Shown: positions 36,975-45,970, numbered from the stretch's first letter. The stretch: 64,000 bases of DNA from ZC4RG29 sp035304385 (GCA_035304385.1 DATGQD010000028.1:4460-68459); one strand, 5' to 3'. Translations and numbers: made by a program. The notes: generated by a model not told the origin, from the letters alone.

Positions 36975-38918
36975 ATGAAACCCTTCTTGCAAAATTTCGG
37001 ATGCCTGTTCGTCGCTGCCCTTCTGGTGCTGGGATTCAGCGGCTGCGACGACGATTCCGGGCCGTCGCTGACAGGCGACAACACGGTATACACGCTTAAT
37101 CCCCGGTCCGATCCCGGGATCGACGGGAACGTCACGTTCTCCAAACAGTCCGACAACAGCGTGCTGGTTACGATTCAACTCACCGGCACCCAATCCGGGG
37201 GAAATCACCCCGCACACATCCATGCAGATAACGCGGTCGACGGCGGTACGATCGTGCTTGACCTCACCAATGTAGACGGCGCAACGGGAAGAAGCGAAAC
37301 GGTGGTTACCGCCCTCAACGACGGGACGCCCATCACTTACGAAGAACTTATCGCCTTCGATGGCCACGTCAACGTGCATGCGGGCGCCGACAACATGTCG
37401 ACACTTATAGCACAGGGCGACATCGGCGAGAATGTTCTCACAGGCGAATCGAAAACTTATCCGCTGGGATCCGTGTCCGATCCGGCTATTGACGGCAGCG
37501 TCATCTTCGAGGAACGCGCGAACGGCGAAGCCGTAGTAACCCTGATGCTCGACGGCACATCCGCCGGCAACATGCACCCTGCACATATCCACAACAATTC
37601 CGCGGCGGAAGGGGGCGGCATCGCAGTCGACTTTAACGCTGTGGATGGCGGAACCGGCGTTAGTGTCACCAACATCGGTGCGTTAAACGACGACACGCCC
37701 ATCACGTACGACGACTTACTCAACTTCAACGGGTATGTCAACGTTCACTTGAGCAGCAACGACCTGGGAACCCTCATTGCGCAGGGCGACATCGGCGGCA
37801 ACGAGCTCACAGGGGAGTCGGTTGTGTATGAGTTGGGATCCGTTTCCGATCCGTCGATCAGCGGCACTGCTACCTTTGCCAAATGCAAGAACGGATTCAG
37901 CCTGGTCACGATCCAGCTTGAGGGCACAACTGATGGCAACTCGCATCCATCGCACATCCATAACAATTCAGCGGCGGAAGGCGGGGGAATAGCGGTCGAC
38001 TTCAAACCCATTGATGGCGCCACGGGGATAAGCCGCACGACCATCCGCCAACTCAATGACGAAACCGCCATTACCTATGACGAACTCCTGGACTTTAACG
38101 GCTACGTCAACGTACACCTCAGTAGCGCAGAACTGGGTACGCTCATCGCTCAGGGCGACATCGGCGGTAATGCCCTCACCGACCAGTCGGTTCAATACCC
38201 GCTGAACTCGGTATCGGATCCAGGCATTAGCGGGACAGTAACCTTCGCTCAGCGCAAGAGCGGTGCTACGCTCGTCACCATCGAACTGACGGGCACAACG
38301 GCAGGCAATTCGCATCCATCGCATATTCACAACAATACGGCTGCTGAAGGCGGCGGTATCGCGGTCGACTTTAAACCCATCGCAGGAGCGACAGGCATAA
38401 GCAAGACGACGATAAGGACACTAAACGACGCGACGCCGGTAACGTATGACGACCTTATCAACTTCAACGGATATGTGAACGTGCATTTGAGCAGCGACGA
38501 CCTCGGTACGCTCATCGCCCAGGGTGATATCGGTCAGAACGCGCTCACAGGAGACATGGTATCGTATGTGCTCAACAGTGTGTCGGACCCGTCCATTAGC
38601 GGCACGGCGACATTCGCAAAGCGCATGAACGGCACGACACTCGTTACCATTCAGTTGGATGGCACGACAGCTGGTGGGGATCACCCGTCACACATTCACA
38701 ATAATAGCGCTGCGGAGACCGGGGGCATAGCGATCGACCTTTCCAATGTAAATGGAGCAACCGGTCGCAGTCTGACCAACGTCACTGAGAAGAACGATGC
38801 AACACCTATAACGTACGATGAGCTGATTGTTTACGATGGGTACATCAACGTACACCTCAGCGCCGCCAATCTCGGAACGCTGATTGCGCAAGGAGATATA
38901 GGGGCGAATAGTCAATGA
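36975..38918 (+). CDS. lipoprotein with five CHRD repeats
   Basis: 647 residues from ATG 36975 (a longer ORF from 36813 lacks a signal). Lipobox GFSGC. Five CHRD-type domains follow, each starting with a variant of YxLNSVSDPxISGTxTF and ending GTLIAQGDIG, with the conserved HPxHIHNNxAAEGGGIAVD core containing the family's His pair. CHRD domains (named from chordin) occur in secreted bacterial proteins of unclear function and may bind metal or partner proteins. The first repeat is most divergent. It follows the sigma/regulator pair on the same strand and may be under its control. Confidence 0.92.
   Translation: MKPFLQNFGCLFVAALLVLGFSGCDDDSGPSLTGDNTVYTLNPRSDPGIDGNVTFSKQSDNSVLVTIQLTGTQSGGNHPAHIHADNAVDGGTIVLDLTNVDGATGRSETVVTALNDGTPITYEELIAFDGHVNVHAGADNMSTLIAQGDIGENVLTGESKTYPLGSVSDPAIDGSVIFEERANGEAVVTLMLDGTSAGNMHPAHIHNNSAAEGGGIAVDFNAVDGGTGVSVTNIGALNDDTPITYDDLLNFNGYVNVHLSSNDLGTLIAQGDIGGNELTGESVVYELGSVSDPSISGTATFAKCKNGFSLVTIQLEGTTDGNSHPSHIHNNSAAEGGGIAVDFKPIDGATGISRTTIRQLNDETAITYDELLDFNGYVNVHLSSAELGTLIAQGDIGGNALTDQSVQYPLNSVSDPGISGTVTFAQRKSGATLVTIELTGTTAGNSHPSHIHNNTAAEGGGIAVDFKPIAGATGISKTTIRTLNDATPVTYDDLINFNGYVNVHLSSDDLGTLIAQGDIGQNALTGDMVSYVLNSVSDPSISGTATFAKRMNGTTLVTIQLDGTTAGGDHPSHIHNNSAAETGGIAIDLSNVNGATGRSLTNVTEKNDATPITYDELIVYDGYINVHLSAANLGTLIAQGDIGANSQ
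37089..38918 (+). repeat. five in-frame 369-bp tandem repeats
   Basis: Repeat starts at 37089, 37458, 37827, 38196 and 38565 are spaced exactly 369 bp (123 codons) with no insertion or deletion; the last is cut by the stop codon. They encode the CHRD domains. Copies 2 to 5 share the strongest blocks (NGYVNVHLSS, HPSHIHNN); copy 1 is the outlier. Confidence 0.93.
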
Positions 38919-38979
38919 GCCGTAAGGCACGCCAGTATGGTGTTGGAAAGAGGATTTGATTGAGAGATGGAGTGCTGTC

Positions 38980-39017
38980 GTTATCGTACGCCTGGTGTAG
39001 TGGTGGCTTACGATAGC
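38980..39017 (+). terminator. hairpin in the 38919-39200 gap
   Basis: Arms 38980-38992 and 39005-39017 pair over 13 positions with one mismatch and one G-T pair; the loop is 12 bases. It lies 62 bp after the CHRD stop. No T-tract follows. Otherwise the 282-bp gap shows no gene or clear promoter. Confidence 0.3.
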
Positions 39018-39200
39018 GATAGAGATGAAGGGAAAAGGTTATTGAATAATTGAAAAAGAAAATGATGAGCGTTGCCTCCGGGGCGGCAGGATGGGCTGCC
39101 ACGATTCGCCCGACATAGGTTCTGGTATCCTACCGAATCCCGGGGGCGGCCTCATCAGAATTACAAAAGAAAAATATCGGAAACCAGAATATTAGCTCCT

Positions 39201-39989
39201 ATGATGAATCCGCGATTGAACAGGTTATTGATGGTCATGCTTGCGGTTAGTGCGGGCTGCACTTCGGATAACATTAATCCACCTGTTGACTGCTCAGTGG
39301 AAGGGCCGGTCGTCCAGGTCACAGAAGTAGGCGAGGCGGAATGCGGTGAAAGCAACGGTTTCATCGCGGTTGCGGCTACGGGTGGAACCGGAACGTACGA
39401 ATACAGCATCAATAACGGACCGTTTGCGTCTGAACCACACTTTGAGGCGCTTTCATCGGGGACGTATACGATCGTCGTACGCGACGGGAATGGATGCCAG
39501 GGAAGCGTTTCGCAAAATGTAATCAACAAGGAAGGTGTGAACCTCACACTCTCCAGCAGCGACGCCGGATGTGGGTCCGCAGCCGGTACGATCTCCATTA
39601 CGCCCGTCGGCGGCGAAGCGCCGTACGCATACAGTGTCGATGGAGGACCGTTCCAGGATGAGCCGACGTTCACCAACCTGGGTTCCGGCGAATATGTGGT
39701 AACCGTTCGCGATGCGACGGACTGTGAATCCTCCCAAAGCATTCGCGTCATGTCCGGCATCAGCTTCGAGGATGAAATCCAACCCATTATTTCCAGCTCG
39801 TGCGCTATAAACGACTGCCATAACGGGAATCAGTTCCCGGACTTTCGTGTATTCAAGAACATTCAGGAGAACGCAGCCAATATAAAAAAGCTTACCGGAG
39901 ACAGAACGATGCCCGACGAGGGGAGCCTCACGCAGGCGCAGATCGATGCAATCGCCTGTTGGGTTGACGATGGTGCAATACAAAACTAA
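39201..39989 (+). CDS. SprB-repeat lipoprotein with C-terminal CX4CH monoheme-like domain
   Basis: 262 residues from ATG 39201 (a longer ORF from 39072 lacks a signal). Lipobox VSAGC (Cys20). Two SprB-type repeats: ESNGFIAVAATGGTGTYEYS...GTYTIVVRDGNGC and AGTISITPVGGEAPYAYSVD...GEYVVTVRDATDC. The last ~75 residues hold Cys201-x4-Cys206-His207 (SCAINDCHNG) and a distal Met237 (RTMPDEGS), then QAQIDAIACWVDDGA, a layout like monoheme cytochrome domains but with four residues between the cysteines rather than two. Close paralogue at 43900-44700. Linked by 8 bp to the OB-fold gene. Surface or periplasmic electron carrier is inferred. Confidence 0.82.
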   Translation: MMNPRLNRLLMVMLAVSAGCTSDNINPPVDCSVEGPVVQVTEVGEAECGESNGFIAVAATGGTGTYEYSINNGPFASEPHFEALSSGTYTIVVRDGNGCQGSVSQNVINKEGVNLTLSSSDAGCGSAAGTISITPVGGEAPYAYSVDGGPFQDEPTFTNLGSGEYVVTVRDATDCESSQSIRVMSGISFEDEIQPIISSSCAINDCHNGNQFPDFRVFKNIQENAANIKKLTGDRTMPDEGSLTQAQIDAIACWVDDGAIQN

Positions 39990-39997
39990 GCAGCATA

Positions 39998-40414
39998 ATG
40001 ATTAAGAAAATTTTGGGTGGTATGCTGGTCGTCTTAATCCTGGGCATCGGTGCGGTGTATTTCGTATTCAACAAACCACATCCGTCGATCGATCGGCCAG
40101 AGTTTCTGGTCAGCGCGTCTGAACTCATCACTGCGTTTGAAGAGAATGAACGGGCAGCAAACGACAAGTACCTGGGAAAGGTGGTCGAAGTTCATGGTAC
40201 GGTCACAGAAGTTATTGAAAAGCAAAACAGTTTTGTATTATTGCTGGGGGATACCTCCACCGTAAGCCGCGTGAGCTGCACGCTGGAAGGAGAAAATGAT
40301 GACATGGCGTACGGGCTGCGGGCTGGCGACGCGCTCACACTGAGAGGTATTTGCTCAGGCCGCCTGTTGGATGTTGTTCTGGTCGATTGCAGAATTATAC
40401 CCGATGAACCGTAA
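39998..40414 (+). CDS. membrane-anchored OB-fold protein (tRNA_anti-like)
   Basis: 138 residues. One N-terminal helix (ILGGMLVVLILGIGAVYFVF) anchors a small OB-fold: SASELITAFEENERAANDKY, GKVVEVHGTVTEV, SFVLLLGD, VSCTL, LRAGDALTLRGICSGRLLDV. This is the 'tRNA_anti-like' type found beside YceI and cytochrome genes in Bacteroidota; ligand unknown. Starts 8 bp after the SprB lipoprotein and overlaps the YceI gene by 11 bp, so all three share a transcript. Confidence 0.85.
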   Translation: MIKKILGGMLVVLILGIGAVYFVFNKPHPSIDRPEFLVSASELITAFEENERAANDKYLGKVVEVHGTVTEVIEKQNSFVLLLGDTSTVSRVSCTLEGENDDMAYGLRAGDALTLRGICSGRLLDVVLVDCRIIPDEP

Positions 40415-40955
40415 ACTCTTTTGTGTCGTAATACTCGTTGCTCTTGCGCCGCCCCTTCTCGCGCAGCGCTACATGGACCGGGCCGGACGCGCTTCGTTTT
40501 ATTCCAAAGCGCCCCTGGAAGACATCGAGGCGCATACTGATCAGGCATTGTGTATTCTGGATGCCGCGTCAGGTGAAGTGGCCGCCTCTATGCTGATGAA
40601 GTCGTTCCAGTTTGAAAAGGCCCTCATGCAGGAACATTTCAACGAGAAGTACGTCGAGTCGGATAAGTATCCCAAGGCTACCTTCACGGGTAAGATCGCC
40701 AACCTTTCCGATATCGATCTGTCGCAAGACGGCGCATACACCGCCCGGGTAGAAGGTGAGGTTACGATTCACGGCGTTACCCGCCCCCTGACTACCGACG
40801 TGGAGTTTGTCGTCGCCGACGGCACCATCCGGGCCACGGGCTCATTTCCTCTTCGCGTTAAAGACTTTAAGATCACCATCCCCACGCTGGTTGTTCGCAA
40901 CATAGCTGAAGTGATTGAAGTTCGCATTGCGTTCGACCTACGGCCTGCGGGGTAA
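40404..40955 (+). CDS. YceI family periplasmic protein
   Basis: 183 residues from ATG 40404, overlapping the OB-fold gene by 11 bp. Signal peptide to about residue 21 (PPLLAQ). YceI lipocalin-like features: AGRASFYSKAPLEDIEAHT, MQEHFNEKYVESDKYPKATF, EVTIHGVTRPLTTDVEF. YceI proteins form dimeric barrels that hold polyprenyl chains such as quinone precursors. Together with the preceding monoheme-like lipoprotein this hints at an envelope redox role. Confidence 0.93.
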   Translation: MNRKLFCVVILVALAPPLLAQRYMDRAGRASFYSKAPLEDIEAHTDQALCILDAASGEVAASMLMKSFQFEKALMQEHFNEKYVESDKYPKATFTGKIANLSDIDLSQDGAYTARVEGEVTIHGVTRPLTTDVEFVVADGTIRATGSFPLRVKDFKITIPTLVVRNIAEVIEVRIAFDLRPAG

Positions 40956-41146
40956 GCCAATCCCATGTAGGATGTAAGGTCAAATATTTCGCCGGCCGTT
41001 TAGATTCTTTATTACATCCCTTCGGGTCGTCGCGAAGAGACCTGTTACCTGTGTGTCACGCACAAAAAAGTCTTCTCTACATATTCCTTCCTTCCAAAAT
41101 TCCCGCATTTTCGCTAACTATAGCGGCGATTTAATAAAGCTATCGA

Positions 41147-42862
41147 ATGAAAGAGAAACTCAGAAGCTATGATTGGTTTGGAAAGTCGGACAAAATGGGA
41201 TTCGTCCACCGTTCCTGGATGCGAAACCAGGGATACCCCGACGACTACTTCCGGGGAAAGCCGGTCATTGGCATTTGCAATACCTGGTCTGAGCTGACAC
41301 CTTGTAATGGCCACCTGCGCGACTTTGCTGAGATTGTGAAGCGCGGTGTAGCCGAAGCGGGAGGTTTCCCGCTCGAGTTTCCCGTGACGTCACTCGGTGA
41401 AACCATTATGCGACCGACAACCATGCTTTTCCGCAACCTGGCGGCAATGGACGTCGAGGAATCCATTCGGGCCAATCCTTTGGACGGCGTGGTGCTGCTC
41501 ACGGGATGCGATAAGACAACGCCGTCGACGGTGATGGGCGCCTGTAGTGTCGATCTCCCTACGCTGGTCGTCCCCGGAGGTCCTATGCTGAACGGCAGGT
41601 TCCGCGGTGAACCCATCGGCTCCGGGTCATTCAACTGGCTTATTAAGGAGAAACAAACGGTCGAAAACTACACCGACCTCGACATTCTCGAGGCCGAGAT
41701 CTGTTCTGCCCGTAGTGCCGGCCACTGTATGACGATGGGAACAGCATCCACGATGGCTTGTATGGTGGAAGCATTAGGTCTCACCTTGCCCGGCGCCGCT
41801 GCCATCCCGGCGGTCGACTCGCGGAAGAAAGTGCTGGCGCAAATGTCGGGACGACGGATAGTCGAAATGGTGCGTGAAGACCTTCGCCTTTCCAAGGTGC
41901 TGACACGTAAAGCGTTCGAGAACGCCATCATGGTGAACGCCGCTGTGGGCGGGTCGACGAATCTCATTATCCACCTGCTGGCTATCGCCGGAAGGATCGG
42001 TGTTCCTCTGGAGCTTGACGACTTCGATAAGATCGGCAGCCGTATTCCCTTGCTGGTGAATCTCATGCCTTCAGGGAAGTACCTCATGGAAGACTTCTTT
42101 TATGCAGGCGGGCTTCCCGTGGTACTTGACCAGTTGAAGGACATTCTGCATTCCGATGCCATCACCGTCAACGGAAAAACCATCCGCGAAAACAACGAAG
42201 GGGCTGTCTGCTATAACAACGACGTAATCGCTACTGTCGACAAGCCCTTGCAGCCGGAAGCGGGCATTGCCGTCCTCCGCGGAAATCTTTGCCCGGATGG
42301 CGCTGTCATCAAACCCTCCGCCGCATCCCAAAGGCTTATGAAGCATCGCGGAAAGGCCATTGTATTTGAAACGATTGAAGATTATCATAAGCGCATCGAC
42401 GATCCGGACCTGCCCATCGACGAAAACTCGGTAATCGTTCTCAAAGGGGTCGGACCAAAGGGCTACCCGGGAATGCCTGAAGTCGGCAACGTAGACCTTC
42501 CCGAAAAGCTGTTGCGGAAGGGCGTGAAAGACATCGTCCGTATCTCCGATGGCCGCATGAGCGGAACGGCGTACGGTACGGTGGTCCTGCACGTTGCTCC
42601 CGAATCGGCCGTGGGCGGGACGCTTGCCCTCGTGCAGGATGGCGACATGGTTGAGCTCGACGTGGAAAACCGCAAGCTGCACCTCGATGTCAGCGAAGAG
42701 GAGCTTGAGCGGCGACGGAAAGCATGGTCGCCACCGGCGCCTATGGCTACGCGCGGTTATGTTAAGTTTTATATAGACCACGTACAACAGGCCAATTTGG
42801 GCGCCGACCTGGACGTCCTGAGGGGTGGATCCGGAGCGGAAGTCACCCGTGATCTGCACTAG
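41147..42862 (+). CDS. IlvD/Edd-family sugar-acid dehydratase
   Basis: 571 residues. [2Fe-2S] ligands Cys53 (TPCNGH), Cys121 (TGCDKTTP) and Cys194 (GHCMTMGTAS) and the length fit the L-arabinonate/D-xylonate dehydratase branch rather than IlvD of branched-chain synthesis. It removes water from a pentonate to give 2-keto-3-deoxypentonate. The next gene on the strand is the matching FAH-type dehydratase (85-bp gap). No signal, so cytosolic. Exact stereochemistry not determinable from sequence. Confidence 0.9.
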   Translation: MKEKLRSYDWFGKSDKMGFVHRSWMRNQGYPDDYFRGKPVIGICNTWSELTPCNGHLRDFAEIVKRGVAEAGGFPLEFPVTSLGETIMRPTTMLFRNLAAMDVEESIRANPLDGVVLLTGCDKTTPSTVMGACSVDLPTLVVPGGPMLNGRFRGEPIGSGSFNWLIKEKQTVENYTDLDILEAEICSARSAGHCMTMGTASTMACMVEALGLTLPGAAAIPAVDSRKKVLAQMSGRRIVEMVREDLRLSKVLTRKAFENAIMVNAAVGGSTNLIIHLLAIAGRIGVPLELDDFDKIGSRIPLLVNLMPSGKYLMEDFFYAGGLPVVLDQLKDILHSDAITVNGKTIRENNEGAVCYNNDVIATVDKPLQPEAGIAVLRGNLCPDGAVIKPSAASQRLMKHRGKAIVFETIEDYHKRIDDPDLPIDENSVIVLKGVGPKGYPGMPEVGNVDLPEKLLRKGVKDIVRISDGRMSGTAYGTVVLHVAPESAVGGTLALVQDGDMVELDVENRKLHLDVSEEELERRRKAWSPPAPMATRGYVKFYIDHVQQANLGADLDVLRGGSGAEVTRDLH

Positions 42863-42947
42863 GCGGTCGAGTCAGAAATAATGTATTAAGAAGTATAAGT
42901 AAAAAGTAAGAAGGCGCGCCCGCGTGGCGGCATATCATCAAAACGAA

Positions 42948-43784
42948 ATGAAAGTATACAAGACGAACAAAGGGATTCTTATTGAACGAGGCAGCAAGTT
43001 TTGCCTCCACCAGGAAGATTGGGACACGTTTATCAACGACGACAACCTGAGAGCAAAGCTTTTGACGTTGACGGAGCAATTGCCGCAGGCCGACAATCCT
43101 GATGAGCTCATCAGTAAAGGCATTGAGGCGCCGCTGCAGGGACAAGAGCTATGGGCATGCGGTGTTACCTACCTGCGCAGTAAGGTTGGCCGTCAGGAAG
43201 AGTCCAAGGCTGCGGGTGGCGGCGACTTCTACGCGCGGGTTTATGAGGCCGAAAGACCCGAAGTCTTTTTCAAAGCAACGAACCACCGTGTAGTTCCCCA
43301 CGGCGGAAAGGTCCGGATACGGAAAGATTCGACCTGGGATGCACCCGAACCGGAACTCACCCTGGTCGTTACCTCATCCGGAACCATCGTAGGCTATACG
43401 ATCGGAAACGATATGAGTTCGCGCAGTATCGAGGGCGAAAACCCGCTTTACCTTCCGCAGGCAAAGACATACGACGGGTGCGCCGCGGTGGGACCATGTG
43501 TATACATTCCTGACGGAGAACTTCCCGCAGACACGCAAATAAAATTGGAGATTATCCGCGACGGTAAGGTGGCGTTCGAAGGAAGCGTGGGAATCGATCA
43601 AATGAAGCGTACGCCTAAAGAGTTGGTTTCATTTGTGTTTCGTGAGTGCAGCTTCCCCCACGGATGTCTGATCATGACCGGAACAGGCATCGTACCATCA
43701 CATGAGTTTACCCTTGAACCCGGCGATGAAGTTCGCATTTCGATCGGGGCCATCGGTACGCTCATTAATTATGTGGAACGGTAG
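42948..43784 (+). CDS. FAH-family 2-keto-3-deoxypentonate dehydratase
   Basis: 278 residues from ATG 42948; an upstream GTG at 42924 would add eight residues. Conserved blocks WACGVTYLRSK, VYEAERPEVFFKAT, APEPELTLVV, GNDMSSRSIEGENPLYLPQA and YDGCAAVGPC fit the archaeal/bacterial 2-dehydro-3-deoxy-D-arabinonate dehydratases, which convert KD-pentonate to 2,5-dioxopentanoate. Glu residues in PEPEL and the Asp region are the metal site of the fold. With the upstream dehydratase this makes two successive steps of a Weimberg-type route to 2-oxoglutarate; the final dehydrogenase is not in the window. Confidence 0.87.
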   Translation: MKVYKTNKGILIERGSKFCLHQEDWDTFINDDNLRAKLLTLTEQLPQADNPDELISKGIEAPLQGQELWACGVTYLRSKVGRQEESKAAGGGDFYARVYEAERPEVFFKATNHRVVPHGGKVRIRKDSTWDAPEPELTLVVTSSGTIVGYTIGNDMSSRSIEGENPLYLPQAKTYDGCAAVGPCVYIPDGELPADTQIKLEIIRDGKVAFEGSVGIDQMKRTPKELVSFVFRECSFPHGCLIMTGTGIVPSHEFTLEPGDEVRISIGAIGTLINYVER

Positions 43785-43899
43785 CGGCGCACGATCCCGC
43801 GTCTTACGGCCCTTATTCACGTTATTCTGTCGAATTATTTATCGGCAACCCGGAAACGACCTGCATTAAGGTTTTCGAGACTGCTAGATTGCGGGTGCC

Positions 43900-44700
43900 G
43901 TGAAACGTTCGTCATATACCTTATACACTGCGTTTTTCACCCTGGTGGTGGCAGCCTGTACGGAAAAGGATGTTCCCCGGGCCTTCGACTGCACGACATC
44001 GTCGCTGACGCTTTCCGTTGAAAGCGTGCAGCAGGCGAGCGCGTGTGATGCAATTGACGGATCGCTAACGGTGGCCGCAGATGGGGGCGAAGCACCGTAT
44101 GAATATTCCGTTGGGGGCCCGGCACAGGAGTCGCCGGTGTTTGAGGGCTTAAGTCCGGGGATCTATACCGCCCAGGTCACAGATGCTAAAGGATGTACGA
44201 TTCGTGTACCGAACGTCGCCATACCTGCCAGTGGGTTTACGGTCACCGCTGACCTTACCCCTGACACCTCCTGTCTGGAAGGAACAGGCGGTGTTACCGT
44301 AGCGGTGGCTGATGGTACGCCGCCGTATCAGTATCGGATCGCCGATGGCCCCTACAATGCTTCCAATACTTTTGAGGGGTTAAGAACGGGGACGCATACG
44401 GTGTCGGTAAAGGACGACGCCGGATGCGAGGTCAACCTCCAGATTACCATACCGCGGGGTATTACTGGCGTAAGCTGGAAAGACGACGTCCTGCCCATCG
44501 TGAAGTTAAATTGCGCATTAAGTGGATGCCACGATGGCCTGGTTCGGCCCGACCTGAGCCGTTACGACAAGGCAAAGTTCTATGCGGCTGAAATGAAAAA
44601 GTATACGCAGGACGGTAGTATGCCGTTTGAAGGTTCCATCACTCAGGAGCAAATCGACCTCATCGCCTGTTGGGTCGATGATGGCGCCCCCGACAATTGA
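43900..44700 (+). CDS. SprB-repeat lipoprotein with C-terminal CX4CH monoheme-like domain (paralogue of 39201)
   Basis: 266 residues from a GTG. Lipobox VVAAC (Cys20). Two SprB-like repeats (AIDGSLTVAADGGEAPYEYS; TGGVTVAVADGTPPYQYRIA, each ending GIYTAQVTDAKGC or GTHTVSVKDDAGC). C-terminal domain with Cys205-x4-Cys210-His211 (NCALSGCHDG), Met241 (GSMPFEGS) and QEQIDLIACWVDDGA, the same arrangement as the paralogue. One base separates its stop from the converging TPR gene. Confidence 0.82.
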   Translation: MKRSSYTLYTAFFTLVVAACTEKDVPRAFDCTTSSLTLSVESVQQASACDAIDGSLTVAADGGEAPYEYSVGGPAQESPVFEGLSPGIYTAQVTDAKGCTIRVPNVAIPASGFTVTADLTPDTSCLEGTGGVTVAVADGTPPYQYRIADGPYNASNTFEGLRTGTHTVSVKDDAGCEVNLQITIPRGITGVSWKDDVLPIVKLNCALSGCHDGLVRPDLSRYDKAKFYAAEMKKYTQDGSMPFEGSITQEQIDLIACWVDDGAPDN

Positions 44701-44701
44701 T

Positions 44702-45019
44702 TCATTCGAACAAAATTTCATCAAGGCCGGAACGCAACTCGGAAGCGGTCTTGCGGTCACCCTGCATTCGGGCAATCTCAATGCCTTTCTCGAATATGCG
44801 GACAGCCTTTTCCGAATCGCCCTGCCGTACATAATGCGTCGCCGCCATGTAGTACGTGGGCAGATACGCTTCGAACTCGGTCATCAGCTTATCGAACAAT
44901 CGGGATGCCTCCGAAGGATCTGAATGCTGGTACTCCAGGGCCAGTGCGTACCAGTTGAAGGCGTTCGCCGGATCCTCGTCAACAAACTGTTTAAGCATCT
45001 TCAGACGCTCTGAATTCAT
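44702..45019 (-). CDS. small TPR protein
   Basis: 105 residues, cytosolic. About two and a half tetratricopeptide repeats: NAFNWYALALEYQHSDPSEA, FEAYLPTYYMAATHYVRQGD, EKAVRIFEKGIEIARMQGD. A protein-interaction scaffold with no fixed partner. Convergent with the SprB lipoprotein (1 bp) and divergent from etfB. Confidence 0.87.
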   Translation of the reverse strand: MNSERLKMLKQFVDEDPANAFNWYALALEYQHSDPSEASRLFDKLMTEFEAYLPTYYMAATHYVRQGDSEKAVRIFEKGIEIARMQGDRKTASELRSGLDEILFE

Positions 45020-45212
45020 CGTTTTTTTAATTTTGCTCGGTTCGAATTTCGGATTTTATCGGCTATCTTGACGCCGTTTAGGAAATATTCAAGCCGTTCC
45101 GCCGCCTTCAAGACCTCTGGGGCAAGCAAGATGCCCTGGCACAGACTTTTGAAAAGCAACAAATGAAGGCCACCTCCTGGTGTGAAAGACGGCATCATAA
45201 CCCGAACGTGAA

Positions 45213-45950
45213 ATGAAAATTTTGGTTTGTATTTCTCACGTGCCCGACACGACCTCACGTATCAGCTTCACGGACAATAACACGAAGTTTGACACGAAAG
45301 GGGTGCAGTTTATCATCGGTCCTTACGATGACTACGCATTGGCACGGGCAATCGAGTTGAAAGAATCTACAGGCGCCACGGTAACGGTGCTTAATGTAGG
45401 TACCGCTGAAACGGAGCCCACCATCCGGAAGGCGTTGGCGATAGGTGCGGACGACGCGATCCGGGTCGACGCAGAACCGGTAGACTCGTACTTTGTCGCA
45501 GCACAAATTGCCGAACAAGCAAAGGCTGAATCGTACGATCTCATCCTGATGGGCAGAGAATCGATCGACTATAATAGTGGAGTTGTACATGCTCTTGTCG
45601 GCACCATGCTCAACATTCCGGCAGTATCTCCCGTGATGAAACTCGACCTTGACGGCAGCACCGCAAAAATGCTTCGGGAAATTGAAGGCGGACAAGAACA
45701 GGTGGAGGCCGGGCTACCGCTCATCGCGGGGTGCCAGGAACCTATCGCCGAGTGGAAGATCCCCAACATGAGGGGTATTATGTCGGCACGTACCAAGCCG
45801 CTGAAAGTGGTGCCACCCGTAGCGGTGGAGAGTGGCGTGAAACTCCAGCGCTTCGAATTGCCACCGCCGAAAGGTGCGGTCAAGCTGATTGATCCGGATA
45901 ATGTTGAAGAGCTGGTACATCTATTGAAGACCGAAGCAAGAGTTCTCTAG
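45213..45950 (+). CDS. etfB: electron transfer flavoprotein, beta subunit
   Basis: 245 residues of normal length. The N-terminal ILVCISHVPDTTSRISF and the middle DLILMGRESIDYNSGVVHAL are typical of EtfB. It pairs with EtfA to carry electrons from acyl-CoA and related dehydrogenases to the respiratory chain. etfA follows after 20 bp. No ETF-quinone oxidoreductase is in the window. Confidence 0.96.
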   Translation: MKILVCISHVPDTTSRISFTDNNTKFDTKGVQFIIGPYDDYALARAIELKESTGATVTVLNVGTAETEPTIRKALAIGADDAIRVDAEPVDSYFVAAQIAEQAKAESYDLILMGRESIDYNSGVVHALVGTMLNIPAVSPVMKLDLDGSTAKMLREIEGGQEQVEAGLPLIAGCQEPIAEWKIPNMRGIMSARTKPLKVVPPVAVESGVKLQRFELPPPKGAVKLIDPDNVEELVHLLKTEARVL

Positions 45951-45970
45951 TAATCTGAAAAAAGTAACGT

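Noticed and set aside
37089..38918. Possible CRISPR array
   Set aside because: Repeats are 369 bp, contiguous, in frame and protein-coding; no short repeat-spacer pattern.
41147..42862. ilvD of branched-chain amino acid synthesis
   Set aside because: Cysteine spacing, length and the FAH-type neighbour fit the sugar-acid dehydratase branch better, and no other ilv gene is nearby.
45016..45258. 80-residue minus-strand ORF between the TPR and etfB genes
   Set aside because: It overlaps both the TPR start and the etfB start, has no domain, and would need to be read out of frame over the start of etfB.
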